In this document: piece after piece, positions 12,116-24,605 of the stretch
How positions within the stretch are numbered: position 1 is the stretch's first letter
Layout: every line of letters starts with the position of its first letter
Assembly: GCA_021229015.1 (NCBI GenBank)
Contig: CM037777.1
Location: 51,098,443 to 51,162,442 of the forward strand
Reading direction: 5' to 3'
Source: Solen grandis
Taxonomy: Eukaryota > Mollusca > Bivalvia > Adapedonta > Solenidae
Length of the DNA: 64,000 nt
Translations under genes and position numbers: made by a program
The notes under the pieces: generated by a model
The model's database searches: none
Told to the model about the DNA's origin: nothing
The model's input: the letters and a program-made list of their open reading frames with translations, nothing else

Positions 12116-12593
12116 TTTAATCCATGCACGGATCCAGAGGGAGGGGTTTTTGGGGTCATTACTGCCCATTCCCCCTCCCCTGGATTTGACTCTTCTTTAA
12201 AGAGTAAAGAAGAAAAGACCCCCACCTCCATTGAAAAAACAAACAAACAAACAAACAAAAACTTTGGATCCTCCCAGTAAAACTGATATCCTAGTGCCGA
12301 CTTAAGCTATAATTAATTTTTCAATACTAAATGTGTTGAACTCCATGATCCCGAGGAAGCAGAAAATAAAATATTGAAATGAATTGACGGGACTTTGTCC
12401 ATCTCGCAGCGCTTAACACCCGCAAATTCTAAAATGAACACTTAGTAAACAGTAGAAAAGATCTACGTCATATTAAAAGAAATCAATTTGTTGGCATGTT
12501 AAACGATCTTTGTTATTTAAGTATTCATTTTTTAGACGCCCGTTTAAAACATCAACGACTACCAGGACTAAACTTTCGTACGACTACCCCCAG

Positions 12594-12693
12594 NNNNNNN
12601 NNNNNNNNNNNNNNNNNNNNNNNNNNNNNNNNNNNNNNNNNNNNNNNNNNNNNNNNNNNNNNNNNNNNNNNNNNNNNNNNNNNNNNNNNNNNN
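12594..12693. other. Scaffold gap, 100 N
   Basis: Exactly 100 N, the conventional length for a gap of unknown size. Open frames crossing it are meaningless. Confidence 0.99.
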
Positions 12694-12723
12694 TTCTGTT
12701 TGGGTACGTGACTTGTAGGAAAG

Positions 12724-12790
12724 TATATAAGGCGGGTCCGCTCAGAATTTCAGTCAGTCTGTTGTCAACTGTCATCAGGGTAAGATCTCA
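12724..12790 (+). promoter_or_regulatory. Possible TATA promoter and short first exon
   Basis: TATATAAG at 12724-12731 is followed about 25 bases later by an initiator-like TCAGTCAGTCT and then by CATCAG|GGTAAGATC, a possible donor. There is no coding sequence to the right that it clearly serves. It could also be a chance match beside the assembly gap. Confidence 0.25.
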
Positions 12791-14370
12791 GATAGCACAA
12801 GTATATCGTTGTTGATTGTTAGGCTTTGGTATCTCGATGCAAGTTCTGTCTCCTGAGTAGTCACCTAGCATTGTTAGGGGCGAAAAGATTCAGAACATTC
12901 TTGATGCCATGGGTTCTGATACATCCTGTAATATGGGTTTGGGAGCTCATTTAGCATCAATATCATTTGCTTGTCTGTCGGTACAGAGATTGTTACATGG
13001 GTAGGGTTTGATCATCCTAGGATATTTTCATTCATCAGTTTTTAATATTAAGGTGGCCTGAGACATCATTTTAAGGTGGTTTTCATCTCTTCAATTTTGC
13101 ATAGCCCAGGCAGGGTTAATTGTAGGGTTTCATGACTGGATATTTTAGAGTTTTATATTTATTCTAAACCAATCTTTGTTGATTATATTGTTTGATCCCC
13201 GTGATTTTTGTGTCACCATAATCATTTTTACTGAATCATTGGTCTCTAATCATCGGCTAGATAAGCCTAAGAAAAATTAAGTATATGTACATATTTAGAA
13301 ATAGTTAGCCCCCATACACGTTACAGTACATATGTTCTGAAACAAAATAAAAATTGATGTTTAACAGTTTTATTTTTAACCCTCTAAAATTTGTCACATC
13401 AATAATTCAAAATGTCCCATTAGATTTGAAAATGTCCCATTGATTTTAGCAAATGATGGGCCATAGTCTCATTGAAAAAAATTCTTTCCAAGTCACTGAA
13501 AGTCATTATTTGGTATTTATACAAATGTATTCAAGGATAAGGATCAATCTGACGATATTTTGAAAGATGAGAGTGCTGTACGTTTCGTTTCCACGCATGA
13601 TAAGTCAACAAGCATAATTACTCACTGACTGGTGTATTAAAGAAACACAAAATATCGAAGAATACCTGTGAATTTTCAACTTTTTTTTTCTGCCAATTTC
13701 CCCCCGATTTGTTTCTGCTTTCTTTTCTTAGAAGAAGGGAGACAACTCTAAATGAATTAAACGCGGATACTGCAATCAAAGCACTGAAAGCACAGAAGTT
13801 GTCTGTGTGTCTCAAATGAAAGGAGCTCGTCAAACTGCAGAACTGCTGGGTCACTTAATTTTTTGTCAGATACAAACGTTGAATAAAATAATGATATATT
13901 GTTGTTTAGTTAGCCTTTTTTGATAAAGATAATACATATTGATGGAAATCTTATTAACTGCAGGTAAGAGAATTAGGGAGGGAAAGAATTGCAATGAGCT
14001 TATTGTTAGGGGTAGCTTGATGTGACTTTCCGATGTTACACGGCTTTGTATCAGACTTAATGCTTTCTATGGGGGTTATTGTAACAACATAAAATTACCA
14101 AAACCTGCATATTTACTTTTTATAACTATTTACAATCCATCTTAAAAGGACACGTTTACTATTGTCAATCCCCATACTTATCAAGGTAAGTTGCCATAAA
14201 ATCTTGGTGCAATATATTCTGGGTGCCATATATTTTCGTCACACACATTCACGGTACCATTTTTTGTTCCTGGTGCTATTTTTCCAACAACAACATCAAC
14301 AACTAGAACCGCAAGCGGTATCTTGGTTTTCGCTTTTAACCTAATCAACTTGAACACTTTATTTCAACTC
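12791..14370. other. No gene seen
   Basis: AT-rich, with two adjacent short AATGTCCCATT-type repeats at about 13411-13442. A minus-strand open frame at 13618-13854 has no recognisable domain. Confidence 0.4.
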
Positions 14371-14389
14371 AGCCACTATTTTTTATATG

Positions 14390-14433
14390 AAACAGAACGC
14401 AAAGGTTTTTTGAAGACCTACTCTCATTTGCAC

Positions 14434-14466
<33 letters not shown>

Positions 14467-16560
14467 GAATGTTAGAACATTCAAACTCCTCTAGCGCAAA
14501 TATTTCCCCATACCCTATCATCACATCACATCACATCACATTCTGTGGTGCTGTCAACAAGGAACAAAATGCTGAAAACCGCATTTCAATTAGACTTTAA
14601 CGTTTTGAGTTATAGGCAAAAGAGTGATTTTAAGCAAAGCGCCCTCTAGCGGCAAAATGAGAAAAAAAATGATAAAAATTTTACAATTAGGTACCTAGAA
14701 ATGCAGCAAATAGTTCAAACAAGTATATAAGTCGCACTAATCGAACATTCTTTTTCTTATATATCACAATTTTAAGCATAAAAACTGAATAACAATTATT
14801 CCAAAAAAAGATCAAACTTTGGATTGCCGTAAAATGAAAAGATCAAGTCCGATCTTCAAAAACTAAACATTATACGAAAGAACTATTTAAAACTAAAACT
14901 TTTGTTCATATACTCTCAATGAAATATTTTTAGATTTGGAGCACTTTGGGGCCAAATAAAAACACAATTATCGTAATATGACCTTGACCTTTTCAATGTT
15001 TTTTAACTTTTTAATTGTGAGGCCCTTTCAAACATAACAATACATAACTTGTGAAAATTTCATGAAGAATGAACAGAAAATAAAGTCAGGAGCGACAAAA
15101 AAAACATGTTTTTAAAATTTTAATTTTTCCTAAAATTTAGTGAAGTTTGACCTTTTCTAGAGGACAAACCATGCATTTCTTAAATTCGCCACCCCATATA
15201 TTTTGTGCGTATATGTCTTGCAAATCATTTGCAGCAAACAGAATTCTTCTATCTGATTTCTAACAAAAATGGATAGGTTTTTCGTAGACCTACCCTCATT
15301 TGCAGTTTTTTTACGAGATTCAAACTTTCAACCTTCCCTTACTAGCTCAAAAAGTTTCAGCCACTCATACCTAGAAACTATCATATTTTATTAGGCTATC
15401 AACAAGGAACATAATTCAATTAACCTCAGTTGGATCAGGCTTCAACTTTTTGAGTTATAATCAAAAGAATGATTTCAAGAAAAGCGCCACCTAGCGGCAA
15501 AATGAGATAGAAAATTGATTAAAATTTTACTGTTTGGTACCTAGCAAAGCAGCAAATAGTTCAATCAAGTATACTAGTCGCACAAGTCAAACTTTTTATT
15601 CTTGTGTATCAGAATTTGAAGCATAAAACCTGATTTACAATTATTCCAAAAAAGGATCAAACTTTGGACTGCCGTATAATGACCAAATCAAGTCCGATCT
15701 TCAAAAACTAACATCACTGGCAAGAGCTCTTTAAGAACTAAAACTTTTGTTCATATACTCTCAATTAAATATTTTTAGTTTTGGAGCTATTTGTGGCCGA
15801 ATAAAAACACAATAATCGTAATATGACCTTGACCTTTTCAAATTTCTTTTAATTTTTTTATTGTGAGGCCCTTTCAAACATAACAATACATATTGTGTGA
15901 AAATATCATGAAGAATGAACAGAAAATAAAGTCAGGAGCGACAAAAACATGTTTTTGAAATTTTAATTTTTCCTAAAATTTAGTGAAGTTTGACCTTTTC
16001 TAGAGGACAAACCACGCATTTCCTAAATCTGCCACCCCATATATTTTGTGCGTATATGTCTTGCAAATCGTATGCAGCAAACAGAATTCTTCTATCTGAT
16101 CTCTAACAAAAGTGGGAAGGTTTTTCGTAGACCTACCCTCATTATTTCACTTTTTCCAAGGTTCGAACATTCAACCTCTCCTAGAACAATTTTTTTCCCG
16201 TACTCGATGATGAGATTTCCATCATATTTGATTGGGCTGTCAACAAGGAACATTATGTAAAAAACCGCATCTAAATCAGGTTTCAAATTTTTGAGTTATT
16301 AGCAAAATAGTGATTACATGCATTGCGCCCCCTAGTGGCTAAATCAGAAACAAAAGTGAAAAGTTTGACCATTTAGGCACATGTTCAGATAAAGATAACT
16401 CCATGCCCAAAATTTCATAGCTGTAGCTTTTTTCATCTGGCCGCTAGGCTGGACACAAAAATGGGTGGAATTGGAAAAATAATAAAAATAAAAAAAAAAA
16501 CAAATCAACAGAAGAAGAACAATAGGTTTTCGCCCTGCAGAGGCGAAAACCTAATAAAAA
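14390..16560. repeat. Tandem dispersed repeat, about 843-bp unit, 2.5 copies
   Basis: The motif CTAGCGGCAAAATGAGA and its surroundings recur at about 14646, 15490 and 16332, giving a period near 843 bases. Unit 3 is truncated and diverges after CCTAGTGGCTAAATCAGA. The right end carries a hairpin, GGTTTTCGCC / GGCGAAAACC, at about 16526-16552. No long open frame is present. The unit looks like a non-coding repeat whose body duplicated. Confidence 0.75.
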
Positions 16561-16919
16561 AATCAGGGTGCCATACTCTACAGAGTGCACCTTTTGGGCC
16601 ATATATGCAAACTATACCCTAATGCTACATGTAATAATGATGGAATAACATGCATGAAGTTATTTTATCATTCAATGATTACCTAAGTACATAGGTCATG
16701 AAGTTTTTTTTCCAGTGCTGCAAGTAGCAGTCTTTGATTGGTGATACAAAATCAACAAATTTGCTTGCTACAGTTGATTAGGCAGTCATTTTACCTTTGT
16801 GTAAAGTCAAGCTTGTTTAAACTTATGTGCTTTCACACTTACCCTAACTTTCATGTGGTAATAGTTAACACAAAAACAAAATATTTCACTCTGTCCAATC
16901 GTGATATATAGGTTTGTAG

Positions 16920-17070
16920 GGATGTTGTATCTGTTTAATTCATCCATCAATAAATTGTGATAGAGGGCCATCAACTGAATATCAAAATTTTATAGTAAAT
17001 GCAAGCCTTTATCATTGACTTTAGCTATAAAGGCTATAACACCCAAGTCAATGGATGCTTGCATCTGTTT
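16920..17070. repeat. Diverged copy of the foldback repeat
   Basis: It shares CATCCATCA, ATAGTAAATGCAAGCCTTTA and GGATGCTTGCAT in the same order as the better preserved element at 18633-18836. Confidence 0.5.
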
Positions 17071-17409
17071 TTTTTTTTTTTTTTTTTTTTGCAACTACCT
17101 CGCAATAACATCAATTGTGATCTTGAACTTCAGGTTAGAAACATCACAATAGCCTGTTTTTTGTCCTCATTGGTTGCAGTCGTGTTTAACACTAGGGCAC
17201 GTTGCTCCATTGATTATGTACTCGATATCCAAAGGTTAAGATTTTAACGCCATAAAACGTAATGATTTTTCAGGACCTTCCCAGACTCAAAGTACTGGTA
17301 CAACAATGAGAGGAATTAGTATAATCCCAATTCCCAATTGTCGTAAAAAAATAAGTCATAACCTAACAAGCACTAATATTTCATAATCACCTGCACAACA
17401 TTGCCTCTT

Positions 17410-18140
17410 GTAGAAGTTGAATTCTAAGCTACACAGGGTCTGTTGAGAAAGGTGGCCTTTTCTCATTTATAAACTTCCATTGAAACATTTTTCCTCAAAA
17501 TTTGAAAGGCACTTGAATCTTGATTGACTTTAAAGACAAAGGCAGAGCGAAAGTGAACAAGAGTTGTCGAAACAACACATATCCCCCCTACGCTCCCCCA
17601 ACTCTCATCAAGGTCAATGCGACCTTGACCATACCAAGAGACCCCAAAATCAATAGGGTTCATCTACTAGTCATGAACAATCACCCTATGATGTTTTGGG
17701 AATGTGGGCCCATTAGCGATCTCTGGTTATCAATCGAAAACTTTTTTCAGGTTCGAGGTCACTGTTACTTTGACCTTTGACCAAGTGACCCAAAAATCAA
17801 TTTGGTTCATCTACTAGTCATGACCAATCACCCTACGAAGTTTGAGGAATGTGGATTCAAGCGTTCTGCAGTTATTGATTGGAAACTATTTTCACATTCG
17901 AGGTCACTGTGACCCTGACCTTTGACCAAGTGACCCCTTAATCAATATGGGTCATCTACTACTTATGGTCAATCACCTTACGAAGTTTGAGGAATGTGGG
18001 CCCTAGCGTCCTTCAGTTATCGATCGTAACGATGTGGTATTTCGACGGACCGACAGACAGAGCAACCATCCAACCTACCAACATTTGCAAAACAATATGA
18101 CCCCCTCTTCTTTGAAGGAGGGCATAAATATAAATATCAA
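17410..18140. repeat. Internally duplicated dispersed repeat
   Basis: Blocks such as CCTTTGACCAAGTGACC and CATCTACTAGTCATGACCAA recur two to three times at roughly 170-base spacing. It ends with a GGACCGACAGACAG tail and CTTTGAAGGAGGGCATA. I recognise this as a repeat style common in molluscs. The open frame at 17520-17780 is part of it and is not a gene. Confidence 0.65.
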
Positions 18141-18632
18141 TCACCCATTATTATAACCATAACAGACACACAGTATATTAAAGTCTCACTTTTGTATATA
18201 TATTTTACAAATGATAAAATATTGTAAAAATAATAGTACAAAACCTCTCAGAATGAGATATGGGAGACTTAAAATATATACATATGTAATACCTAAAAAC
18301 TAAAATCACAAATTCCATCAAAATATAAAATAATATAAGATATAAAAGTAAAATGTGAGCAACAATAAAATGCATAGGTATCTCAGTCAAGTCAAAGACT
18401 GATCTGCCATGAATGTACTCTGTATGTTATATAATGTAGAAAACCCAATCAAGGAAATTTTAACTTATGTCAGCATGATACAACCATATTACTATGCCTC
18501 TCTGTGATATAAGGCCATGATACAATGTCAAGTTATATTTTCCTGGTTAATTTTTGCTTTTATCTAGAGCACTAAATACAAGAATCAAATCTAAATAATC
18601 GGTACCCAACTTTTAAGGGTAAACTTGCATTT

Positions 18633-18836
18633 AAGGTAAACCATCCATCATTTAATGGTGATCATAGTCGATGAAGTGATAGTGGGAATTGCATAGTAAA
18701 TGCAAGCCTTTATACTTTATAGGCATAAAGCAAAATAGCCTTTTATTCCATGCCAGTGGATGCTTGCATTTGAACTGAAGTCGTTTTAAGCATTTGATTG
18801 ATCATGATTATAATTTAATGATGGATGGATTACCTT
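18633..18836. mobile_element. Foldback MITE, 204 bp
   Basis: The 24-base ends at 18633-18656 and 18813-18836 are inverted matches at 22 of 24 positions (core CCATCCATCATT). The interior also pairs: TAAATGCAAGC against GCTTGCATTT. It is non-coding and related to 16920-17070. Confidence 0.7.
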
Positions 18837-19540
18837 AAAGGATAACATGTTTTAATTATCCTACAAATGCAATTACGTGTATATACGTGACAAAAATGTT
18901 TATAGGTAGGAAGATGGAAACAATGCAATAGCAAAGATTTTTTCCTAGCAAAAATCCTTGTTTAATCAGTTTAAAAAGACACAACAGTATTTCAGTCATT
19001 TTAGGGACAATATATACATATATTGTGCTGCCTCATGCAATATCACACTCAACAGAAAAATGACATTACCTGTTTACCACAACTTATCACATTATCCTGA
19101 GTCTCAGACAAAGATGCAATACCAGTTCCATTTTAAAGGACTTTGGTATGTCAATGACATGAATTAAACCTACCGGTACGGTTAGAGGATGAATAATCTA
19201 GGAATTTGGCCAACAAGACCGACGGGAGATGAGTGTAGGATTACAGTGAGCAAGAATAATATATTCCAACAGTTAACTCAAGCCCCTTGAGAAACATACT
19301 ATCAAACAAGTAAGATCTCAAGCCTTTCAGCAGATGCCTTCAATTAATACTTCAAGTAGCCAATGTTGGAAAGATAATGTGCAAGCAGTATGGTAAACAT
19401 CTCATTTTGGTTGAGCTCCAAATTTGTAAGCGCTGCGTCTCAGGTTCAAATCCTGATCTATGACTGCACATTTTCTACACTTGGTAATGTAATACCCAAT
19501 TAGTTACCCTTGTCACTGTGAGATTAGTGTAAACAATTTA
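18837..19540. other. No gene seen
   Basis: AT-rich. A tRNA B-box-like CAGGTTCAAATCCTG occurs at about 19441, probably a worn SINE head. Confidence 0.35.
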
Positions 19541-19695
19541 CAATAATAACTGGTGCTGCACACAACACATGAGTCCACTATCTTTGAGATGCATAATATT
19601 TGCATTACCATAGCAACCTGAATTTTGGTCCAAGAAGAAAAAGTGGCATGCAGAATCTCCATACTGCCATCTACCAGACGGAGGGCAATTACCTA
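19541..19695. repeat. Dispersed repeat: uninterrupted copy of the MULE target
   Basis: It aligns with both flanks of the MULE at 32377-34307. Its left part ends ACACATG before AGTCCACT at 19572-19579, and its right part continues through GATGCAT, TTACCATA, AATTTTGGT and AGAATCT. Spacing to both flanks is identical, so this copy represents the empty target site. Confidence 0.7.
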
Positions 19696-22552
19696 TATTC
19701 TAATTACTAATTAAAAAATGTGTGATCGTTACAGTATAGTTCTCTAGTGTATATCACACTTGGGTAAATCAAGAACATAGTTTTCTTTTCATTGACTAAT
19801 TTTAAATACACATGCATTTATGCTCTCGCATTATATGCCATGGGTCATGTGTTCGAATCCTGGTCCATTTTAACATTATTTTCACCTTGTTACATTGGTG
19901 CCAAAAATAGGGTTCATCTGCCCTTTGTTTTGACAAGATTCTATATGAACATAGCAATTTGTTATGTCCTATGAATTCAGGTAGACTTTCCAAATGCAGC
20001 ATGTGGCCCTAAGTAAGAGGTTTGTGTAAGTGCCATGTTTGACACTAACTCTTTAGCCGCATAACTTGGCAGAATACCTGCTTTGAAATTCAGGAGTCCC
20101 TCCTGAAAATTAAAGAGTCCCTGTCGTGTCATTCAGGCATATGATGGCGTTATTTATATAACAATTGGTGGCTAAGTTATGATTCATCAAAGAGGGTTAC
20201 TAGTACGAAAGTTTTATGAAATGATTACATTGGTTTCCAGCAAATGTGGCTGTTTAATGTACTTTTAATAGGAAAAGTATCCCAACGGAACACCTGACAT
20301 ATCAATTCTGGAATCCCTTCTCTATTTTTGATGTCCTCGGGATTTCGGGACACTGTCAGTGTCGATCCCTCATTCCCTGAAGTGCGCCCACTTAAGTCCT
20401 AGTCTGGCTACACATTTCTCTCATCTGATCATTTTGGTATTACCATTTATAAATGTGTTGCCATTGGATTAAAAAAGAAAATATATATTTGTTCTCTGTA
20501 CTGTGACCCCAGGGCCTTATTAATTCAGAATTTGAGGAGGATGTTTTTGTTTACGGCTGTTCAATAATCCACCAAGTATTTATGAATCATTTCAACAGTG
20601 AATTCATTCTCTTGACCACCCTTACTAAAACCATTTGTGGGGTCATGTGTTCAAATCCCTGTCTGGCTTTTTTTTTTTCTTAAATTGTTATATTACATTC
20701 ACATGTCTCAATTGAACTTGATGATCATTCTGTTGAATGATTCTCAATTATTACATCTATCATTTTTAATAATTATTTTTTTAACCATCTTCGGTGGAAC
20801 TGAGTAACATATTACTTCATTTATCATTATTTAGTAAAACATATTTAATGCTTATCGAGCTTTAGAAAAAAGCTTAAGCAGTGACAGAAATCTAGAAATC
20901 TACATCTATTATTTACTACACAAACAAGTTTATCAAATAGAAGCACATGGTTCAGAAAATATATTAACAATGTCCTAAAAACGAAAACGAAAGTTGAAGC
21001 TTTCGTCAAAGCTGAAATAAAATGATTTTATAAAAAATAATAACATAAATAATGCCAACCGTTCAGCATGATTTGGCCCTAGTTCATGCTTTAAACTATC
21101 ATTCATTGCATTTGTTTCCTCAAGACAAAAAGTATCTACCCCACCCACTACTGAAATTATTGTACGTTATAAAGAGACCCGTGTTACATCTCTAACAATA
21201 ATAGCAGTTTGATAAATACAGTAGATTAAATAATCAATAGAAATAGAAAGTATGTATGTACCTCTCCCTAATGTGCTGGATTGAAGATTTCTGGGGTTTT
21301 CACAGAAGTTTCAATTTCGTTTAATAGGAAACAAGAACGATAACTCTAATTGAGTTTCCCAGGGTTGGCCTAAAACACGCAATTAAAATTATTTGGCGCA
21401 ATGGATGCAGTGTAACACGCAATGGAAATCATGTTTTCCAGATAGCATTACTGAAGGCTTATATCTAATTTTAAATTAAAAAAATATTGTTTATTTGCCT
21501 TTCCAGGACAGGATCCAGATTTTTTTCAAGGGGGGGGGGGGGGCACACAATCTGATTGTGATGTCGGAACTAGGGGGCATGCTCCCCCGGAAAAAAAAGT
21601 TCCTAGTGTAATGGAAATGCATTCTGAAGGGTATCTGGAAAGGAAAATTGAGTTCTTTTTAAAGTAGTCACACACATTCATAGATAGGCAAAGTGCCATG
21701 AAACTTGTGGTTGTGGGTTCGAATCCTAGTAGCTGTCAAACTTTTTATTTCTATTCTACTTGTGGTCATCATCTGCATGGAGGTTAAAAAAAACACACAC
21801 AAACATGAACATCTTGATTTTAGTTTGTTTTTATAATAATCAATAATCAAAATAGCAAAATATTTTTCGTAATATATATTGTTCTTCTAAAAATGATACC
21901 TTTTGATAAAAAATGAAAAGGGACAGTAAATTTTGTTTAGATTTTGCATAGAGATGTACTGAAAGGCATACAACACAATATTTTTTTTTTCAATTCTTCA
22001 TAGTGATATTTTTTTTCAGAAATGCTGCCATTGGCGTAAGAGATCGGGATTTGGGTTTTCATAGGAAGGCATCGTATAAAGAATTAATTGAGTAACCTTC
22101 TATAAAAAGTTTGTTTTTCATAATTATTTTAAGTTTCGATGGCAAATAATATATATTCCCCTTGATTTTTTTTTTTTTTTTTTTTTTTTTGTATTATGTT
22201 GTACATTTGTATTCATACACAAAAAGGTTTATTTTCACTATTTGTACACGTTGTACACCCTGTATAGAACCAGGGCAATGCCAGGTTTGAAATAAATATA
22301 TATATAAACATAATTTTAGTCATACAGAAACAAAGATATAGAGGCAGGATTATATTTATGGACACCAACAAGAGATACGGAATTATTAGTTTACAATTCC
22401 TTGTTTTGAATTAAACAAATTATCATGTTAAAATAAATGGTTAGAATTTCTTGCCCCGTAACGATATTTTTTTTTCTTTATTTTTCATTATTTTTTTCCG
22501 AAGCAAGTTGCTGGATTTTTATGGTGATTTATAGAATGTAATATTTTTCTAG
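19696..22552. other. Intergenic, repeat relics only
   Basis: B-box-like relics (GTGTTCGAATCCTGG at about 19850; GTGTTCAAATCCC at about 20650; GGGTTCGAATCCTAG at about 21715) suggest worn tRNA-derived SINEs. There are homopolymer runs of G at about 21530 and T at about 22167. No exon is supported. Confidence 0.4.
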
Positions 22553-22745
22553 TTGTCCGGTTAATTTAGTGGTAAGCGCACCGGCTTCTCACCTATGCTG
22601 CCCGGGTTCGATTCCAGCCCAGGGCAGTATGTGGGAAGGCTGGGTAGACACAAGATCAGACGGTTGGGTTTTCCCCGGGTTCTCCGGTCTATGTTTGTTG
22701 GTGCAAAAACTCGTATGAGCTTGCTGTTTTTTTTTTTTTTTTTTT
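22553..22745 (+). repeat. tRNA-derived SINE
   Basis: The head has an A-box-like TTTAGTGGTAAGCGC and a B-box-like GGGTTCGATTCC at normal tRNA spacing. The body includes TTTTCCCCGGGTTCTCCGG, and the copy ends in a long T run. The overlapping open frame on the minus strand is incidental. Confidence 0.7.
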
Positions 22746-23129
22746 TTTTTTTATATATATATATATAGAGAGAGAGAGAGAAAGAAAAGAGAGATGATAT
22801 CATGGGAGATAACCAATGAAAGTAATGCATGTAGGCTGTATTTGTTATCTCCCTTTGACCATTTCTCTTCAATTCGGATGCTTGTTTGGGTGCTTGTTGA
22901 AAAACGGGATGTGAATGCACTGATCGTAAAGGCAGTCGTGCCCACATCAGTTTAAAGTTTAAACAACCAACAAGCGAATGTATTGCTTTAATGTTGATTA
23001 GAACTGGAATTTTGCAAAAGAGTTTAGTTTTATTCTCAGGAGGCTAAAGACAAGAAAAGTTGGGGTCGGGATATAACGTAACTAGATCATGAATAATAAT
23101 AAGAGCTCGGATAGTGTCGTGTTGTTGCA

Positions 23130-24605
23130 TCGGCATTATTTGTTTAAGGGTTATCGTCAAACCGACGGTATTTCAGCCTAGGAACGTACTGTCTACTTGA
23201 GACAGATATAGTGCTTCCATATTACAGTTTCACGCCGAAGGTATGTTACACGTTACCACACACAGTCACGTTATCCTAACACCGGGTCAACCAGTCTGTA
23301 TATAGTACTGTCACTCAGTATCACGCTGAAGGTATGTTACACGTTACCACACACAGTCACGTTATCCTAACACCGGGTCAACCAGTCTGTATATAGTACT
23401 GTCACTCAGTATCACGCTGAAGGATGTTACACGTTGGTCAACCAGTCTGTATATAGTACTGTCACTCAGTATCACGCGAAGGATGTTACACGTTACCACA
23501 CACAGTCACGTTATCCTAACACCGGATCAACCAGTCTGTATATAGTACTGTCACTCAGTATCACGCTGAAGGCATGTTACACGTTACCACACACAGTCAC
23601 GTTATCCTAACACCGGATCAACCAGTCTGTATATAGTACTGTCACTCAGTATCACGCTGAAGGAATGTTACACGTTACCACACACAGTCACGTTATCCTA
23701 ACACCGGTCAACCAGTCTGTATATAGTACTGTCACTCAGTATCACGCTGAAGGAATGTTACACGTTACCACACACAGTCACGTTATCCTAACACCGGGTC
23801 AATCAGTCTGTATATAGTACTGTCACTCAGTATCACGCTGAAGGTATGTTACACGTTACCACACACAGTCACGTTATCCTAACACCGGGTCAACCAGTCT
23901 GTATATAGTACTGTCACTCAGTATCACGCTGAAGGTATGTTACACGTTACCACACACAGTCACGTTACCCTAACACCGGGTCAACCAGTCTGTATATAGT
24001 ACTGTCACTCAGTATCACGCTGAAGGTATGTTACACGTTACCACACACAGTCACGTTATCCTAACACCGGATCAACCAGTCTGTATATAGTACTGTCACT
24101 CAGTATCACGCTGAAGGTATGTTACACGTTACCACACACAGTCACGTTATCCTAACACCGGGTCAACCAGTCTGTATATAGTACTGTCACTCAGTATCAC
24201 GCTGAAGGTATGTTACACGTTACCACACACAGTCACGTTACCCTAACACCGGGTCAACCAGTCTGTATATAGTACTGTCACTCAGTATCACGCTGAAGGT
24301 ATGTTACACGTTACCACACACAGTCACGTTATCCTAACACCGGGTCAACCAGTCTGTATATAGTACTGCACTCAGTATCACGCTGAAGTATGTTACACTT
24401 ACACACACAGTCACGTTATCCTAACACCGGGTCAATCAGTCATGGAACTTTTCTGTATACATGTAAATGCTGAGCGTCAAGCAGGAAGATGCTTGTACCA
24501 TTTTTGCAACATCGATAAGTCGCGACCTAGGATCAAACCCACGACATCCCGAGGCGGACGCCGTTGATAATAGCGCTCCACTTCAGAACAAGGAGTATGT
24601 CTGCA
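23130..24605 (-). repeat. SINE-like element (minus) hosting the 91-bp array
   Basis: Read on the minus strand, a tRNA-like head with B-box GGGTTTGATCC lies at about 24540. It continues through GCTTGACGCTCAGCATTTAC, then the array, then CTCAAGTAGACAG and a tail with the CCGTCGGTTTGACG block. The same order, with a single unexpanded core, is seen at 34960-35175, so the array is an internal expansion. Confidence 0.6.
23230..24440. repeat. 91-bp tandem array, about 13 copies
   Basis: Unit landmarks are ATCACGCTGAAGG, CACACACAGTCACGTTATCC and ACCAGTCTGTATATAGTACT. The period is 91 bases (for example 23321 and 23412 for the same base). Copies are over 95% alike by eye. One copy near 23415-23440 has an internal deletion, and the terminal copies degrade. 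Confidence 0.9.

Noticed and set aside
12496..12815. Open frames spanning the first gap
   Set aside because: They consist mostly of N. The same applies at 41144-41633 and 53378-53917.
22553..22625. Functional tRNA gene
   Set aside because: A- and B-boxes are present but the acceptor stem does not close, and a SINE body follows directly. The heads at 25641, 26944, 27249 and 48423 fail likewise.
22561..22947. 128-codon minus-strand open frame
   Set aside because: It runs through a SINE, a poly-T run and AT/AG microsatellites.
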